Notes: generated by a model from the sequence alone, not told the origin. Counted from the stretch's first letter, positions 10,027 through 19,039 are shown. The stretch: 64,000 bases of DNA from Oscillospiraceae bacterium (GCA_902779915.1 CACZDM010000005.1:1-64000), one strand, 5' to 3'. A program made the numbers and translations.

Positions 10027-10482
10027 TTGAATATGTCATACAAAGAATATGGGCAATTGGTCAAAAAAATGTCACCCGGTTCTCCAATATATAAAACATT
10101 TCCGCTTGCATTTTTAATCGGAGGAACAATTTGCTCTGTTGGAGAGGCCTTGAGACTTTGGCTTTCCAGCATGAATATGAGCAAGGAAGAATGTGGAATA
10201 TGGGTTTCAGTCATTTTGATTTTCATAACAGCAGTTTTAACAGGTTTTGGCGTTTTTCATAAAATAGCAAAGTTTGGGGGAGCTGGGACATTTGTTCCAA
10301 TAACTGGATTTGCAAACGCTGTCGTCTCCCCAGCTCTGGAATTCCAAACAGAAGGCTTTATCCTCGGCGTTTCTTCCAAAATGTTCATCATAGCAGGACC
10401 TGTTATTGTCTATGGAACAATAGCAGCCATGGCTTCGGGAACCATTTGCTATATAATAAATTGTCTTGGAGGAAACATATGA
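10027..10482 (+). CDS. spoVAC: Stage V sporulation protein AC
   Basis: Integral membrane subunit of the SpoVA channel that moves Ca-dipicolinate into the developing spore. The product is about 151 residues with hydrophobic segments such as FLIGGTICSVGEAL and the family stretch FGGAGTFVPITGFANAVVSPALEF. I prefer TTG 10027, 10 bp after GGAGGT; a GTG at 10015 overlaps that ribosome site and an ATG lies at 10033. The stop overlaps the spoVAD start by 4 bp. The upstream promoter resembles a sigmaG site. Confidence 0.93.
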   Translation: MNMSYKEYGQLVKKMSPGSPIYKTFPLAFLIGGTICSVGEALRLWLSSMNMSKEECGIWVSVILIFITAVLTGFGVFHKIAKFGGAGTFVPITGFANAVVSPALEFQTEGFILGVSSKMFIIAGPVIVYGTIAAMASGTICYIINCLGGNI

Positions 10483-11507
10483 AAAACAAGCGAGGAGTAA
10501 TATGCTTTAAAAATCCTCCATCAATTCTGGGATATGCTGCTGTTGCGGGGGACATGGAGGCAAACGGCCCTTTAAAAGGCAAATTTGACAAGGTTTTTCA
10601 AGGAGACATGGACGGAGAGAAATCCTTTGAAAAAGCTGAAAGCAAAATGCAACTGTTTGCCGCAAAGCAAGCGCTCAAAAAAGCTGGACTTTCCCCAGAT
10701 GAAATAGACATCGCGTTTGCTGGAGACCTTTTAAATCAATGCATAGGGACAAACTATGGCTTGCGAGAGCTAAACATTCCCTTTGCAGGAATATATGGAG
10801 CGTGTTCAACAATGGCGGAATCCATTTTGATTGGCTCAGTTTTTGTTTCATCAGGATATGTCAGCAAATCAATTGCCGTGACTTCTTCGCATTTTTGCGC
10901 TTCCGAGCGACAATTTCGGTTTCCGTTGGAATATGGAGGGCAAAGGCCGCTGACTGCTCAATGGACCGCAACCGCTGCTGGAGCTGTTGTTTTGGGAAAG
11001 CAAAACGAAGGAAAGGTTAACGTTAAAGCCGCTTGTGTTGGAGAAATAATCGACTATCAAATTAAAGATATGAACAACATGGGAGCAGCGATGGCGCCCG
11101 CAGCAGTCAACACAATAACAAAATTTTTTAAATCAACCAAAACTCAAGCCGAAGATTATGACATGATTTTAACGGGAGATCTGGGCCAGGTTGGATCGGC
11201 GATTTTGAGCCAAATTATGGACAAAGAAGGCTATCCATTAAAGGGAAAACACAGCGACTGTGGGCTTTTGCTTTTCGACAGACAGCGGCAAGACGTCCAT
11301 TCCGGAGGCTCTGGATGCGGGTGTTCAGCTGCGGTGTTGTGTGCAGATGTTTTAAAGCGCCTGGAAACAGGAAAATTAAAACGAGTTTTGTTTATCGCAA
11401 CAGGCGCGCTTATGTCTCCAACAGCAAATCAGCAAGGAGAAAGCATTCCGGGCGTTGCGCATCTTATTTTTTTGGAGGGCAATATAGGACATGGAAATTG
11501 CGATTAG
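10479..11507 (+). CDS. spoVAD: Stage V sporulation protein AD
   Basis: Cytosolic-face SpoVA subunit with a thiolase-like fold, known in Bacillus to bind dipicolinic acid. The product is 342 residues and begins MKNKRGVICFKNPPSILGYAA. Recognisable blocks are GDLLNQCIGTNYGLRE, the GACSTMAES segment and VTSSHFCASERQFRFPLEYG, with GSGCGCSA near the end. ATG 10479 follows CTTGGAGG and overlaps the spoVAC stop. The gene ends inside the spoVAE start region, so the three genes form one translationally coupled unit. Confidence 0.95.
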   Translation: MKNKRGVICFKNPPSILGYAAVAGDMEANGPLKGKFDKVFQGDMDGEKSFEKAESKMQLFAAKQALKKAGLSPDEIDIAFAGDLLNQCIGTNYGLRELNIPFAGIYGACSTMAESILIGSVFVSSGYVSKSIAVTSSHFCASERQFRFPLEYGGQRPLTAQWTATAAGAVVLGKQNEGKVNVKAACVGEIIDYQIKDMNNMGAAMAPAAVNTITKFFKSTKTQAEDYDMILTGDLGQVGSAILSQIMDKEGYPLKGKHSDCGLLLFDRQRQDVHSGGSGCGCSAAVLCADVLKRLETGKLKRVLFIATGALMSPTANQQGESIPGVAHLIFLEGNIGHGNCD

Positions 11508-11856
11508 TTTGTTAAAAGCGTTTTGCGTTGGCGGTTTGATATGTGTTGTTGGCCAAATTTTGCTGGATTACACCAAACTCACGCCAGCAAGGATTTTGGT
11601 TGGATTTGTTGTTTTAGGCGTTTTTTTGGGAACAATTGGGATATATAAGCCTGTTGTTGAATTTGCTGGAGCTGGGGCGACGGTTCCTTTGACCGGTTTT
11701 GGATATTTGCTCAGTGAAGGGGTCAGTCAGGCTGTTAAAACGCAAGGATTAGTTGGAATTTTGAAAGGGGGGCTTTGCGCTGGAGCGGCCGGAATAAGCG
11801 CAGCAATACTTTTTGGAATATTGGTTGCTTTAATTTTTAAACCAAAGAAAAAGTAA
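11491..11856 (+). CDS. spoVAE: Stage V sporulation protein AE
   Basis: Small membrane subunit of the SpoVA dipicolinate channel. The 121-residue product has four hydrophobic segments and the block AGAGATVPLTGFGYLLSEG, which parallels the SpoVAC segment and identifies the AEb-type protein. ATG 11491 overlaps the spoVAD end by 17 bp and is preceded by TTTGGAGG. It is the last gene before the converging aroK. SpoVAA, AB and AF are absent, as in many Clostridia, where AC-AD-AE is the usual core. Confidence 0.93.
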   Translation: MEIAISLLKAFCVGGLICVVGQILLDYTKLTPARILVGFVVLGVFLGTIGIYKPVVEFAGAGATVPLTGFGYLLSEGVSQAVKTQGLVGILKGGLCAGAAGISAAILFGILVALIFKPKKK

Positions 11857-11868
11857 TGAGTCTGAAAC

Positions 11869-12381
11869 TCACAGAATATCCCTTTTTTTTATCATGCGGA
11901 TCAGTTTTTTTGCGCAAAAGCTCGAAGATTTGTCGTTTATTAGACACACGCTTGCAATGCGCTGGTATTTTTTCTCCCGTTCGTCATAAATCCGCTTAAT
12001 ATCACTCATGGTTTTTTGAAAAATCAGCGGCCTTTTGGAATTTTTTATCCTTTCCCAGCATGTCTCAAAAGGAGTTTTAAGAAAAACAACATTTCCGCTA
12101 GATCGGGCAAGCTTTGCGTTTTCGGGGCGGCCAAGAAGCGTTCCCCCTCCAGTTGAGATGACACAGTCGCTTGAATTTTGCAAGTCTTTCAAAATTTCAG
12201 TTTCAAGATTTCTAAAATACTGCTCTCCATGTTTTTGAAAAATTTCGAATATATTCATATTTTTTGCTTTCTGGATCTCAATATCAGTGTCAATCAATTT
12301 AAGTTTTAATTTTTTGGAAATAATTTTTGCAACTGAAGTTTTTCCACACCCCATAAATCCACATAAATATATGTTTTTCAT
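11869..12381 (-). CDS. aroK: Shikimate kinase
   Basis: Phosphorylates shikimate to shikimate-3-phosphate, with ATP, in the chorismate pathway. The 170-residue product starts MKNIYLCGFMGCGKTSVAK, with the Walker A loop near residues 9-17, the DTDIEI metal-site motif, FRNLETEIL, and the substrate-binding STGGGTL near residue 77. It is last in a minus-strand run fabD-aroE-aroK, 15 bp after aroE, and converges on spoVAE. Only a weak 5-bp hairpin lies in the short gap. Confidence 0.96.
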   Translation of the reverse strand: MKNIYLCGFMGCGKTSVAKIISKKLKLKLIDTDIEIQKAKNMNIFEIFQKHGEQYFRNLETEILKDLQNSSDCVISTGGGTLLGRPENAKLARSSGNVVFLKTPFETCWERIKNSKRPLIFQKTMSDIKRIYDEREKKYQRIASVCLINDKSSSFCAKKLIRMIKKRDIL

Positions 12382-12396
12382 GATTTTTCTCCGGTT

Positions 12397-13227
12397 TTAT
12401 CGATTTTCCATGTCTTTAATGAGGTTTTTTATATCTTTTTCATTATATATTGATCCGTTCCAAATTTTATGAGCAAAAACCGCCTGCCAGACCAACATAG
12501 CCATCCCGCCAACAACCTTTGCTCCAAACATTTTTCCCGTCTTCATCAAAACAGTCTGCATTGGATTATATATTAAATCGAAAATTGTTGAGCATTTTTT
12601 GCAAACTTCAAAAGAGACGGGAATTTCATTCACATTTGGAAACATTCCACAAGGAGTCGCGTTGATTAAAAGATCATAGCTTATTTTCGGAATTTTATTT
12701 ATGTTGACAATTTTAATTTTAGCGTTTTTTTGAATTTTTAAAAGATCTGTCCTAAATTTTAAAACTTTGGAAGCTGAAGGATTCCTTAAAGCAATCGTCA
12801 AACTGCCCTTTTGAGAAACAGTTTCAACAGCTGCCATTTTGCCGACGCCACCGCATCCCAAAAGCAAAATTTCGCCGCAAAGAGAAATCCCCTCAGATTC
12901 AATCGACTTCAAAAACCCCTCGATGTCGGTGTTATACCCCCTATATAAGCCATTTTCGAGCCTTTTAACCGTGTTGACTGCGCCATATCTCTTTGCCGTT
13001 TGGTCTAAAGACATTAATTTTTCATACATATCAATTTTATATGGAATAGTCACATTAAATCCGTTCAGATTGTTAAATCCATGAAAAAATCTGCCTATTT
13101 CGGAAATATCCAAATCAAACAGCTCATATTTTGAAAATTTATCGCCACAAAGTTCAAATAAGCGTCTATGTATCTGGGGCGAAAGGCTGTGGGAAAGAGA
13201 ATGCCCCAACAAACCATAATTTTTTAT
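12397..13227 (-). CDS. aroE: Shikimate dehydrogenase (probable AUA start)
   Basis: NADPH-dependent reduction of 3-dehydroshikimate to shikimate. The product has the substrate loop GLLGHSLSHSLSP at its N-terminus, NVTIPYK near residue 65, AVNTV, the dinucleotide motif LLGCGGVGKMAA and INATPCGM. Family members begin a few residues before YGLLG. In frame, the codon 7 nt after AGGAGGA is ATA (13227), giving (M)KNYGLLGHS. The first ordinary start in frame is TTG 13212, 21 nt from the ribosome site, which cuts off the conserved Tyr-Gly. I therefore place the start at 13227; 13212 is the conservative alternative. Confidence 0.9.
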   Translation of the reverse strand: MKNYGLLGHSLSHSLSPQIHRRLFELCGDKFSKYELFDLDISEIGRFFHGFNNLNGFNVTIPYKIDMYEKLMSLDQTAKRYGAVNTVKRLENGLYRGYNTDIEGFLKSIESEGISLCGEILLLGCGGVGKMAAVETVSQKGSLTIALRNPSASKVLKFRTDLLKIQKNAKIKIVNINKIPKISYDLLINATPCGMFPNVNEIPVSFEVCKKCSTIFDLIYNPMQTVLMKTGKMFGAKVVGGMAMLVWQAVFAHKIWNGSIYNEKDIKNLIKDMENR

Positions 13228-13282
13228 AACTATTCCTCCTTTTTTGATAAAGATAAAAAATATTCAAATCAGTCTTAAATTA

Positions 13283-14203
13283 TTAAAACTTTTCTAAAGT
13301 TTTTTGCAACGATTTTTCATCCTCAACATTTAAAATTTTAACATTATCCAGAGTCTGCCTGACAAGCCCTGATAAAACCCTGCCCGGACCAAGCTCAACA
13401 TATGAATCGAATCCTTCATTTTGCATGGCAAGCAATTCGTCAACAAAACGAACAGGGGAGGTCAGATGCCTTGGCGCCATCTTTTTAATTTCATCGCCGC
13501 TTTCAATCTTTTTTCCTGTTAAATTGCTGAAAAAAGAAACTTTTGGGTCTGAAAAACTAATATTTTCGATTTGGGTTTCAAATTTTTCAGCTGCAGGTTG
13601 CATAAATTTTGAGTGGAACGCTGAACTAACCTTTAAAAATATGCATCTTCTGGCTGTTTTTTCAAGAGCTTTAGCAAGCAATTTGACGCTGTTTGTCTGG
13701 CCTGCAACAACCGTTTGGAGGGGAGAATTATAGTTAACGCACCTGACATATCCATCAATTTCAAGACAGGTTTTTTCGACAACGTCTGAAGATATTCCAA
13801 TTATTGCGCACATAGCCCCTTGCTGATTTTCGGCGCATTCCTGCATAGCGTGAGCACGAGATCGGATGACTCGAAACCCGTCTTCCAAAGTTAAAACGCC
13901 TGCTGAAACCATGGCTGCATACTCGCCAAGCGAATGGCCCGCAACAGCCTTTGGAGCGACTTGATTTTGCTTTAAGCATTCCCAAGCCGCAAGCGAAACC
14001 GCCATAATCGCGGGCTGAGAATATATGGTTTGCGCCAGTTTTTGGGCGCTGGATTCGCAGCAAATTTTTAACAGATCAAATCCTAAAATGTCGCTTGCGC
14101 ATTCAAAAACACGTTTTGCATTCAAACTGGCTCGACACAAATCCTCCCCCATTCCAACTTTTTGAGAGCCCTGTCCCGAAAATAAAAAGCAAATTTTTGA
14201 CAT
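13283..14203 (-). CDS. fabD: Malonyl-CoA--ACP transacylase
   Basis: Loads malonyl groups from CoA onto ACP for fatty-acid elongation. The 306-residue product starts MSKICFLFSGQGSQKVGMG and has the active-site serine in AGHSLGEYAA near residue 91 and the catalytic-histidine region SSAFHSKFM near 199. ATG 14203 follows AGAGGA; longer in-frame starts lack a ribosome site. It is divergent from the main fab cluster, separated by foldback copy 2, and leads into aroE and aroK. In related Clostridia fabD usually lies within the fab operon, so its flipped position next to an element is notable. Confidence 0.96.
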   Translation of the reverse strand: MSKICFLFSGQGSQKVGMGEDLCRASLNAKRVFECASDILGFDLLKICCESSAQKLAQTIYSQPAIMAVSLAAWECLKQNQVAPKAVAGHSLGEYAAMVSAGVLTLEDGFRVIRSRAHAMQECAENQQGAMCAIIGISSDVVEKTCLEIDGYVRCVNYNSPLQTVVAGQTNSVKLLAKALEKTARRCIFLKVSSAFHSKFMQPAAEKFETQIENISFSDPKVSFFSNLTGKKIESGDEIKKMAPRHLTSPVRFVDELLAMQNEGFDSYVELGPGRVLSGLVRQTLDNVKILNVEDEKSLQKTLEKF

Positions 14204-14317
14204 ATTAAATCCTCTTTTTCGTTTGATTTTCATCCACATATAATGTGAGTTTTAGGCGCATGGTCTGATGCAGGAAAACAAACAGTAACCACGAGCATTC
14301 ATTACATGATTATATTG

Positions 14318-14750
14318 GGTTATATTTGTCCCCAATAAAACTCTTTCTTACAATATCAGCTCTTTGTTTAAAATATTAAGCTTTTTCACATATCCTTGAC
14401 TTTGTTCTAAAAAAAACAATGCAAAAATGAGGGCAGCGCCGCCGTCTCACAACCGACTGTAATATTTAAACTTTTTTCAAATCAAAGCTTCTTTGAAAGC
14501 GTCCATAACAAGCGGTAGATGGGCGCCCGCAACTCGCTCACGCCTTTTAACCTTTGCTTTTTATTGGCGTTTTGAAAAAGCTTTGCATTAAAATTGAGGG
14601 TAATTTGGCAGTCTATGGTGAGCGGGCGGCGTTTAGGCTGGTTTTGTTGTTGCTTTTTAAAGCGCTTCTTAGGACGGCTCAATAAAGTGTGGGGTTTTTA
14701 AATCAATCTCAATATTTTTTAGAGAAAGATTTAAGGGGACAAAAATAACC
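14318..14750 (+). repeat. Foldback intergenic element, copy 2 (A-arm first)
   Basis: A 433-bp element with inverted ends GGTTATATTTGTCCCC (14318-14333) and GGGGACAAAAATAACC (14735-14750). The A-arm has CTCTTTGTTTAAAAT, CCTTGACTTTGTTCT, CAATGCAAAA and GCGCCGCCGTCTCACAAC. The centre has GAAAGCGTCCATAACAAGCGGTAG. The reverse of the B-arm has CCGTCCTAAGAAGC, AACAACAAAACC and AAACGCCGCCCGCTCACC. It has the same orientation as copy 1 and lies between divergent fabD and fabH. Confidence 0.8.
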
Positions 14751-14795
14751 CAAACCTTAATAAACCAAATTTTTGATCCAAACGCTAAAAAAGCA

Positions 14796-14824
14796 TTGAC
14801 AAAACTGATGTATAACTTTATAAT
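14796..14824 (+). promoter_or_regulatory. Promoter of the fab cluster
   Basis: Consensus TTGACA (14796-14801), 17 bp, TATAAT (14819-14824), 45 bp after foldback copy 2 and about 200 bp before fabH. The long leader has no recognised riboswitch, and I found no clear FapR box. Confidence 0.75.
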
Positions 14825-14889
14825 GTTAATTAGTGGTTTTTTGAGCTTGACATTGGCTATTCTAGCTGGGGCACACTCACGACACAGTG

Positions 14890-14919
14890 ATTATACCACA
14901 TATCACCCCCAAATTGCAA
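14890..14919 (-). promoter_or_regulatory. Possible opposing promoter reading toward fabD
   Basis: On the minus strand, TTGCAA (14919-14914), 18 bp, then TATAAT (14895-14890) with an extended TGG. It faces the plus-strand promoter at 14796-14824, so their transcripts would overlap by about 50 nt. It could serve fabD through the element; this is uncertain. Confidence 0.35.
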
Positions 14920-15024
14920 GCAAAACTGCTGACTTTTTAAAATTTTTGTTTTTGGGCCAGAATTTATGACTTGGATTAATTTGTTTTTTATTATGAAAAA
15001 ATATTCCATTTAGGAGGACATATA

Positions 15025-16020
15025 TTGGGAATTCGTTTAATTGGAGCGGGGATGTATCTGCCGGAATTGGTTGTTGATAATGAAGATTTTGCAAAAATTG
15101 TCGAAACTTCAGACGAGTGGATAACAAAAAGAACCGGGATAAAACGACGCCACATTTCTCAAGGCGAATATACATGGGCTATGGGATTAAAAGCCGCCAA
15201 AGACGCGATTAAAAACGCAAAAATAACCCCGCTTGATCTGGACATGATCATCTTCACAACCGTCAACGCTGATTTTGCATACCCCTCAATGTCAAACGTC
15301 ATTCAAGGGAAGTTGGGAGCAAGCAATGCATTCGGAATAGACATATGCTGTGCGTGCGCGGGATTTGTTTATGGACTGGACATGGCTCAAAGATATATTG
15401 ACACTGACGAAAATATTAAAACTGTTTTGATTGTTTCTTCCGAAAACATGACTAAATCCGTCGACTATTCCGACCGATCAACCTGCGTTTTGTTTGGAGA
15501 TGGAGCTGGAGCTGTTGTTGCTCAAAGAAGCAGCCAAAAAGCGTATTCATACCTTGGAACGGATGGAACGCGCGCCGAGCTTTTATATGCGCATTTATAT
15601 CCTTCCGGCAACGTCTTCACCAAAAAAGAACAGGCCCAAGAAAATTCAAAAATTTTTCCAAACGAAACAGGTCGATATATGTATATGAATGGAAAAGAAG
15701 TCTATAAATTCGCGGTTAATGCCATGCCGATTGCTTTGGAAAAAGCCTGTCAGAAAGCTGGAATTTTCCCAAAAGATCTCGACTATATAATCCCCCACCA
15801 AGCAAACATCAGGATCATAGAAACTGCGATGAAGAAGATGGGAGTTGACAAAAGCAAAGTATATGTTAATATACAAGAAACTGGAAACATATCTTCCGCC
15901 TGCATTCCGGTTTGCCTTGCGCAATTGTTTGAACAAAAAAAGCTTTCTCCCGGCGACAGGATTGGAATGGTTGGCTTTGGCGCTGGCCTGATTTATGGAG
16001 CAATAGTTATAACAGTTTGA
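15025..16020 (+). CDS. fabH: Beta-ketoacyl-ACP synthase III
   Basis: Starts fatty-acid synthesis by condensing an acyl-CoA primer with malonyl-ACP. The 331-residue product has the catalytic Cys in CACAGF near residue 111, His in IPHQANIRI near 253 and Asn in GNISSA near 283, and it ends GFGAGLIYGA. The start is TTG 15025, 5 bp after AGGAGGACA; no ATG gives a full-length N-terminus (MGIRLIGAGMYLPE). It heads the fabH-fabG-fabF-accB-fabZ-accC run. Confidence 0.96.
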   Translation: MGIRLIGAGMYLPELVVDNEDFAKIVETSDEWITKRTGIKRRHISQGEYTWAMGLKAAKDAIKNAKITPLDLDMIIFTTVNADFAYPSMSNVIQGKLGASNAFGIDICCACAGFVYGLDMAQRYIDTDENIKTVLIVSSENMTKSVDYSDRSTCVLFGDGAGAVVAQRSSQKAYSYLGTDGTRAELLYAHLYPSGNVFTKKEQAQENSKIFPNETGRYMYMNGKEVYKFAVNAMPIALEKACQKAGIFPKDLDYIIPHQANIRIIETAMKKMGVDKSKVYVNIQETGNISSACIPVCLAQLFEQKKLSPGDRIGMVGFGAGLIYGAIVITV

Positions 16021-16057
16021 TATATTTTTCATTTTCATTTAGGAGGAAATTTTGAAT

Positions 16058-16807
16058 ATGAATTCTAGAAAAACCGCGCTAGTCACCGGATCATCTCGGG
16101 GAATAGGAGCCGCGATTGCCAAAAGACTTGCAAAAGATGGATTTAATGTTGCGGTCAACTGCAGCAGCGAGGTTTCCGCAAAGGACAGAGGAAGTTTGAT
16201 TGTCAAAGAGTGCAAAAATTTTGGAGTCCAGGCCGAGTGTTTTGTTGCGGATGTTTCGAAATATGATCAGTGTTCGAATATGGTTGACAGCATCATGAAA
16301 AAATTCGATTCTATAGATGTTTTAGTCAATAACGCCGGAATAATTAGAGACAGTCTTTTAATCAGGATGTCGGAAGAAAATTTTGATCTGGTAACGCAAA
16401 TCAACTATAAAAGCGTTTTTAACATGACCAAGTTGGTTGGAAAGTTGATGATGAAGCAAAAAAGCGGCAGGATCGTGAATGTTTCATCGGTTGCGGGAAT
16501 TTCTGGTAATATTGGCCAATTTAACTACTCTGCGTCTAAAGCGGGGATAATCGGAATGACAAAAACAGCGGCAAAAGAGCTTGGACTTCGGGGGATTTTG
16601 GTCAACGCTGTTGCGCCGGGCTTTATCGAGACTGACATGACAGACGGGCTTTCAGAGGATTTAAAAGAAAAAATTAAAGCGCAAATTTCAATTAAAAGGC
16701 TTGGAAATCCGGGCGAGGTCGCGGGAGTTGTCAGCTTCCTTTGCGGGCCGGATTCGTCATATATTAACGGCCAAGTCATAGTTGTTGATGGATGTCTTGC
16801 AATTTGA
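16058..16807 (+). CDS. fabG: 3-oxoacyl-ACP reductase
   Basis: NADPH-dependent short-chain dehydrogenase reducing 3-ketoacyl-ACP. The product is 249 residues with the cofactor loop [14 protein letters not shown] near residue 11, NNAG, the catalytic serine in VSSVAG, YSASKAG (Tyr and Lys) near 156, and [15 protein letters not shown] 16058 lies 10 bp after AGGAGGA; a TTG at 16052 is 4 bp from it. It follows fabH by 37 bp in the fab operon. Confidence 0.96.
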   Translation: MNSRKTALVTGSSRGIGAAIAKRLAKDGFNVAVNCSSEVSAKDRGSLIVKECKNFGVQAECFVADVSKYDQCSNMVDSIMKKFDSIDVLVNNAGIIRDSLLIRMSEENFDLVTQINYKSVFNMTKLVGKLMMKQKSGRIVNVSSVAGISGNIGQFNYSASKAGIIGMTKTAAKELGLRGILVNAVAPGFIETDMTDGLSEDLKEKIKAQISIKRLGNPGEVAGVVSFLCGPDSSYINGQVIVVDGCLAI

Positions 16808-16856
16808 ATTTAGCGCATTTTTGTTTATATGTCGATAATTTTTGGAGGTATAGAGC

Positions 16857-18095
16857 ATGAAAAAAAGACGTGTCGTGGTGACGGGCATGGGAATAAAAAG
16901 TTCGATTGGAAATAATTTAAAGGCCTATTGGAACAGCTTAAAAAACGGAATTCACGGTATACGTCCCATCGAATTCATAGACACAAAAGACCTTGAGGTT
17001 AAAGTCGCTTCATATGACTATGATTTTGACCCGCTTTCATATTTTGACAAAAAGACCATTCGAAAAACCGACAGATTTTGCCAGATGGCTCTTGCTGCCT
17101 CAAAAGATGCGCTTGACGGCCAAAATTTGCTTTCGGTCCACGACCCCTTTCGAGTTGGCGTCATTTTCAGCAGCGGAATTGGTGGAATTGGAACGGTTGA
17201 AAAAGAACACTCAAAATGGCTTGAAAAAGGGCCAGGAAGGGTTTCGGTTTTTTTGATTCCAATGATGATTTCAAACATAGCTGCGGGCATGATTTCAATA
17301 GACGCAGGCTTTAGAGGCGATAATATGGACATCACCACCGCCTGCACATCTTCAACCCATGCAATCGGCGAAGCGTTTCGAAAAATCAGGGATGGATATT
17401 TGGATGCGTGCGTTGCGGGGGGATCTGAAGCTGGAATCAGCGGCTTGACAATTGCGGGATTTAGCAATATGAAAGCGTTAACTAAAGCTTGCGACCCAGA
17501 CAGGGCGTCAATTCCATTCGACAAGCAAAGAAGCGGCTTTGTCATTGGCGAAGGAGCGGCTGCTCTTGTTTTGGAAGAGCTTGAATTTGCAAAAGCCAGA
17601 GGGGCTCAAATATACGCTGAAATTTTGGGATATGGCGCAACTGCAGACGCATATCATATAACAAGCCCAGATCCAACTGCAAAAGGTCCTGCAAGATGCT
17701 TTTTAAACGCAATTCAAGACGCGGGAATTACTCCCAGTGACATAGACTATATCAACGCCCATGGAACTTCGACCGGCCCTAACGATCGAATCGAAACAAT
17801 GGCAACAAAAATTGTCTTTGGAGCTCACGCGTATGACCTGATGATTTCTTCAACCAAATCCATGACTGGCCATATGCTGGGGGCGGCGGGAGCGGCTGAA
17901 GCTGTTGCGACGATTTTGGCTCTAAAATTTGGAATTGTCCCTCCAACGATTGGATATTTACATAAAGACGAGGAGTGTGATCTGGATTATGTCACCGAAG
18001 GAGCCCGAGAAAAACCCATAAAATATGCCCTCTCAAATTCGCTTGGTTTTGGGGGCCATAACGCAACGATTTGCTTTAAAAAATTTGAAGATTAA
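16857..18095 (+). CDS. fabF: Beta-ketoacyl-ACP synthase II
   Basis: Elongating condensing enzyme of type II fatty-acid synthesis. The 412-residue product has the active-site Cys in TTACTSSTHA near residue 163, His in NAHGTSTG near 303, and His in MTGHMLGAAG near 340. It ends in the family's SNSLGFGGHN block. ATG 16857 follows TTGGAGG, 49 bp after fabG, and accB follows 15 bp downstream. Unlike many relatives, no fabK or fabI enoyl reductase gene lies in this cluster. Confidence 0.97.
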   Translation: MKKRRVVVTGMGIKSSIGNNLKAYWNSLKNGIHGIRPIEFIDTKDLEVKVASYDYDFDPLSYFDKKTIRKTDRFCQMALAASKDALDGQNLLSVHDPFRVGVIFSSGIGGIGTVEKEHSKWLEKGPGRVSVFLIPMMISNIAAGMISIDAGFRGDNMDITTACTSSTHAIGEAFRKIRDGYLDACVAGGSEAGISGLTIAGFSNMKALTKACDPDRASIPFDKQRSGFVIGEGAAALVLEELEFAKARGAQIYAEILGYGATADAYHITSPDPTAKGPARCFLNAIQDAGITPSDIDYINAHGTSTGPNDRIETMATKIVFGAHAYDLMISSTKSMTGHMLGAAGAAEAVATILALKFGIVPPTIGYLHKDEECDLDYVTEGAREKPIKYALSNSLGFGGHNATICFKKFED

Positions 18096-18110
18096 AGGGA
18101 GGAAAAAGAT

Positions 18111-18563
18111 ATGAATGATTTTAATTTTGAAACTAAAACAATTGATTATTTAATAGACCGTGTTGAAAAATCTAAAATAACTAAATTAAAAATTTCATGC
18201 CAAGATTTTGAAATTGTCATTGAATCTGATCCTTTTAAAAATAAGGCCTGTCAAGTTGTTGAGCCTGTTATGGCCCAGGCTGGCGATATATCCAGGCCTG
18301 ACGCGAGCCAGTCAATTGAAGATTCAAATCAAAATGTTGTTCGGGCCCCAATCGTTGGAACATTTTACAGCACTCCGGCCCCGGGGAAACCGCCGTTTGT
18401 TAGCGTTGGTGATAAAATAAATAAGGGCGATGTGATATATATAATAGAATCTATGAAATTGATGAATGAAGTCAAAAGCGAATTTAGCGGAACTTTGAAA
18501 GAGATTCTGGTTGAATCCGGCCAGAGCGTTGAATATGGCCAGCCGATAATGATCATAGAATGA
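18111..18563 (+). CDS. accB: Biotin carboxyl carrier protein of acetyl-CoA carboxylase
   Basis: Carries the biotin that shuttles CO2 between AccC and the AccDA carboxyltransferase. The 150-residue product has a variable N-terminal part, a Pro/Ala linker region, and a C-terminal biotinyl domain with GTFYSTPAPGKPPFV and the biotinylated lysine in ESMKLMNEV near residue 115. The motif is ESMKL rather than the usual EAMKM, a conservative variant. The start follows GGGAGG and the stop overlaps a possible fabZ start. Confidence 0.95.
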   Translation: MNDFNFETKTIDYLIDRVEKSKITKLKISCQDFEIVIESDPFKNKACQVVEPVMAQAGDISRPDASQSIEDSNQNVVRAPIVGTFYSTPAPGKPPFVSVGDKINKGDVIYIIESMKLMNEVKSEFSGTLKEILVESGQSVEYGQPIMIIE

Positions 18564-18607
18564 GCGCGCAAGAAAGCTTTTTAAAACAAGAGGTGTTATT
18601 TAAATAT

Positions 18608-19039
18608 ATGTCTTTGATGAATATTGAACAGATTAAGCAAATTATTCCACACAGAGAGCCTTTTTTGCTTATAGACGAAATTATTGAACTTGAACCCGGA
18701 AAAAGGGTTTTTGCAAGAAAACATTTAAAAAAAGACGAATCATGGTTTAGGGGCCATTTTCCAGGGAAGCCAATCCAGCCGGGAGTTTTAACGGTTGAGA
18801 TGCTGGCGCAAGCGGGGGCGGTTTGTTTGCTGTCTGCTCCTGAAAACAAAGGAAAAATTGCGTTTTTTGGCGGAATAGATAAGGCTCGATTTAAAAAGCC
18901 AATTTTGCCGGGAGATGTTGTCGACTTGAATGTTGAAATAATCAAAGTTAAAGGAGCTTTCGGGCGCGCAAAGGCGATTGCAACGGTTGGCGAGAAAAAA
19001 GCAGTCGTCGCGGAGATTATGTTTGCTCTTGAAAAATAG
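18608..19039 (+). CDS. fabZ: 3-hydroxyacyl-ACP dehydratase
   Basis: Dehydrates 3-hydroxyacyl-ACP to trans-2-enoyl-ACP in fatty-acid elongation. The product is about 143 residues with IIPHREPFLLIDEI at the N-terminus, the catalytic His in RGHFPGKPIQPGV and the Glu in LTVEMLAQAG. I prefer ATG 18608, which follows AGAGGTG and gives the family N-terminus. An ATG at 18560 overlaps the accB stop as ATGA, adds 16 residues and could be used by coupling. The gene lies between accB and accC, as in other Firmicutes. Confidence 0.95.
   Translation: MSLMNIEQIKQIIPHREPFLLIDEIIELEPGKRVFARKHLKKDESWFRGHFPGKPIQPGVLTVEMLAQAGAVCLLSAPENKGKIAFFGGIDKARFKKPILPGDVVDLNVEIIKVKGAFGRAKAIATVGEKKAVVAEIMFALEK

Noticed and set aside
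14825..15012. Possible FapR-type operator in the fabH leader (TTAATTAGTGG)
   Set aside because: Only a half-site-like match and no inverted partner; too weak to call.
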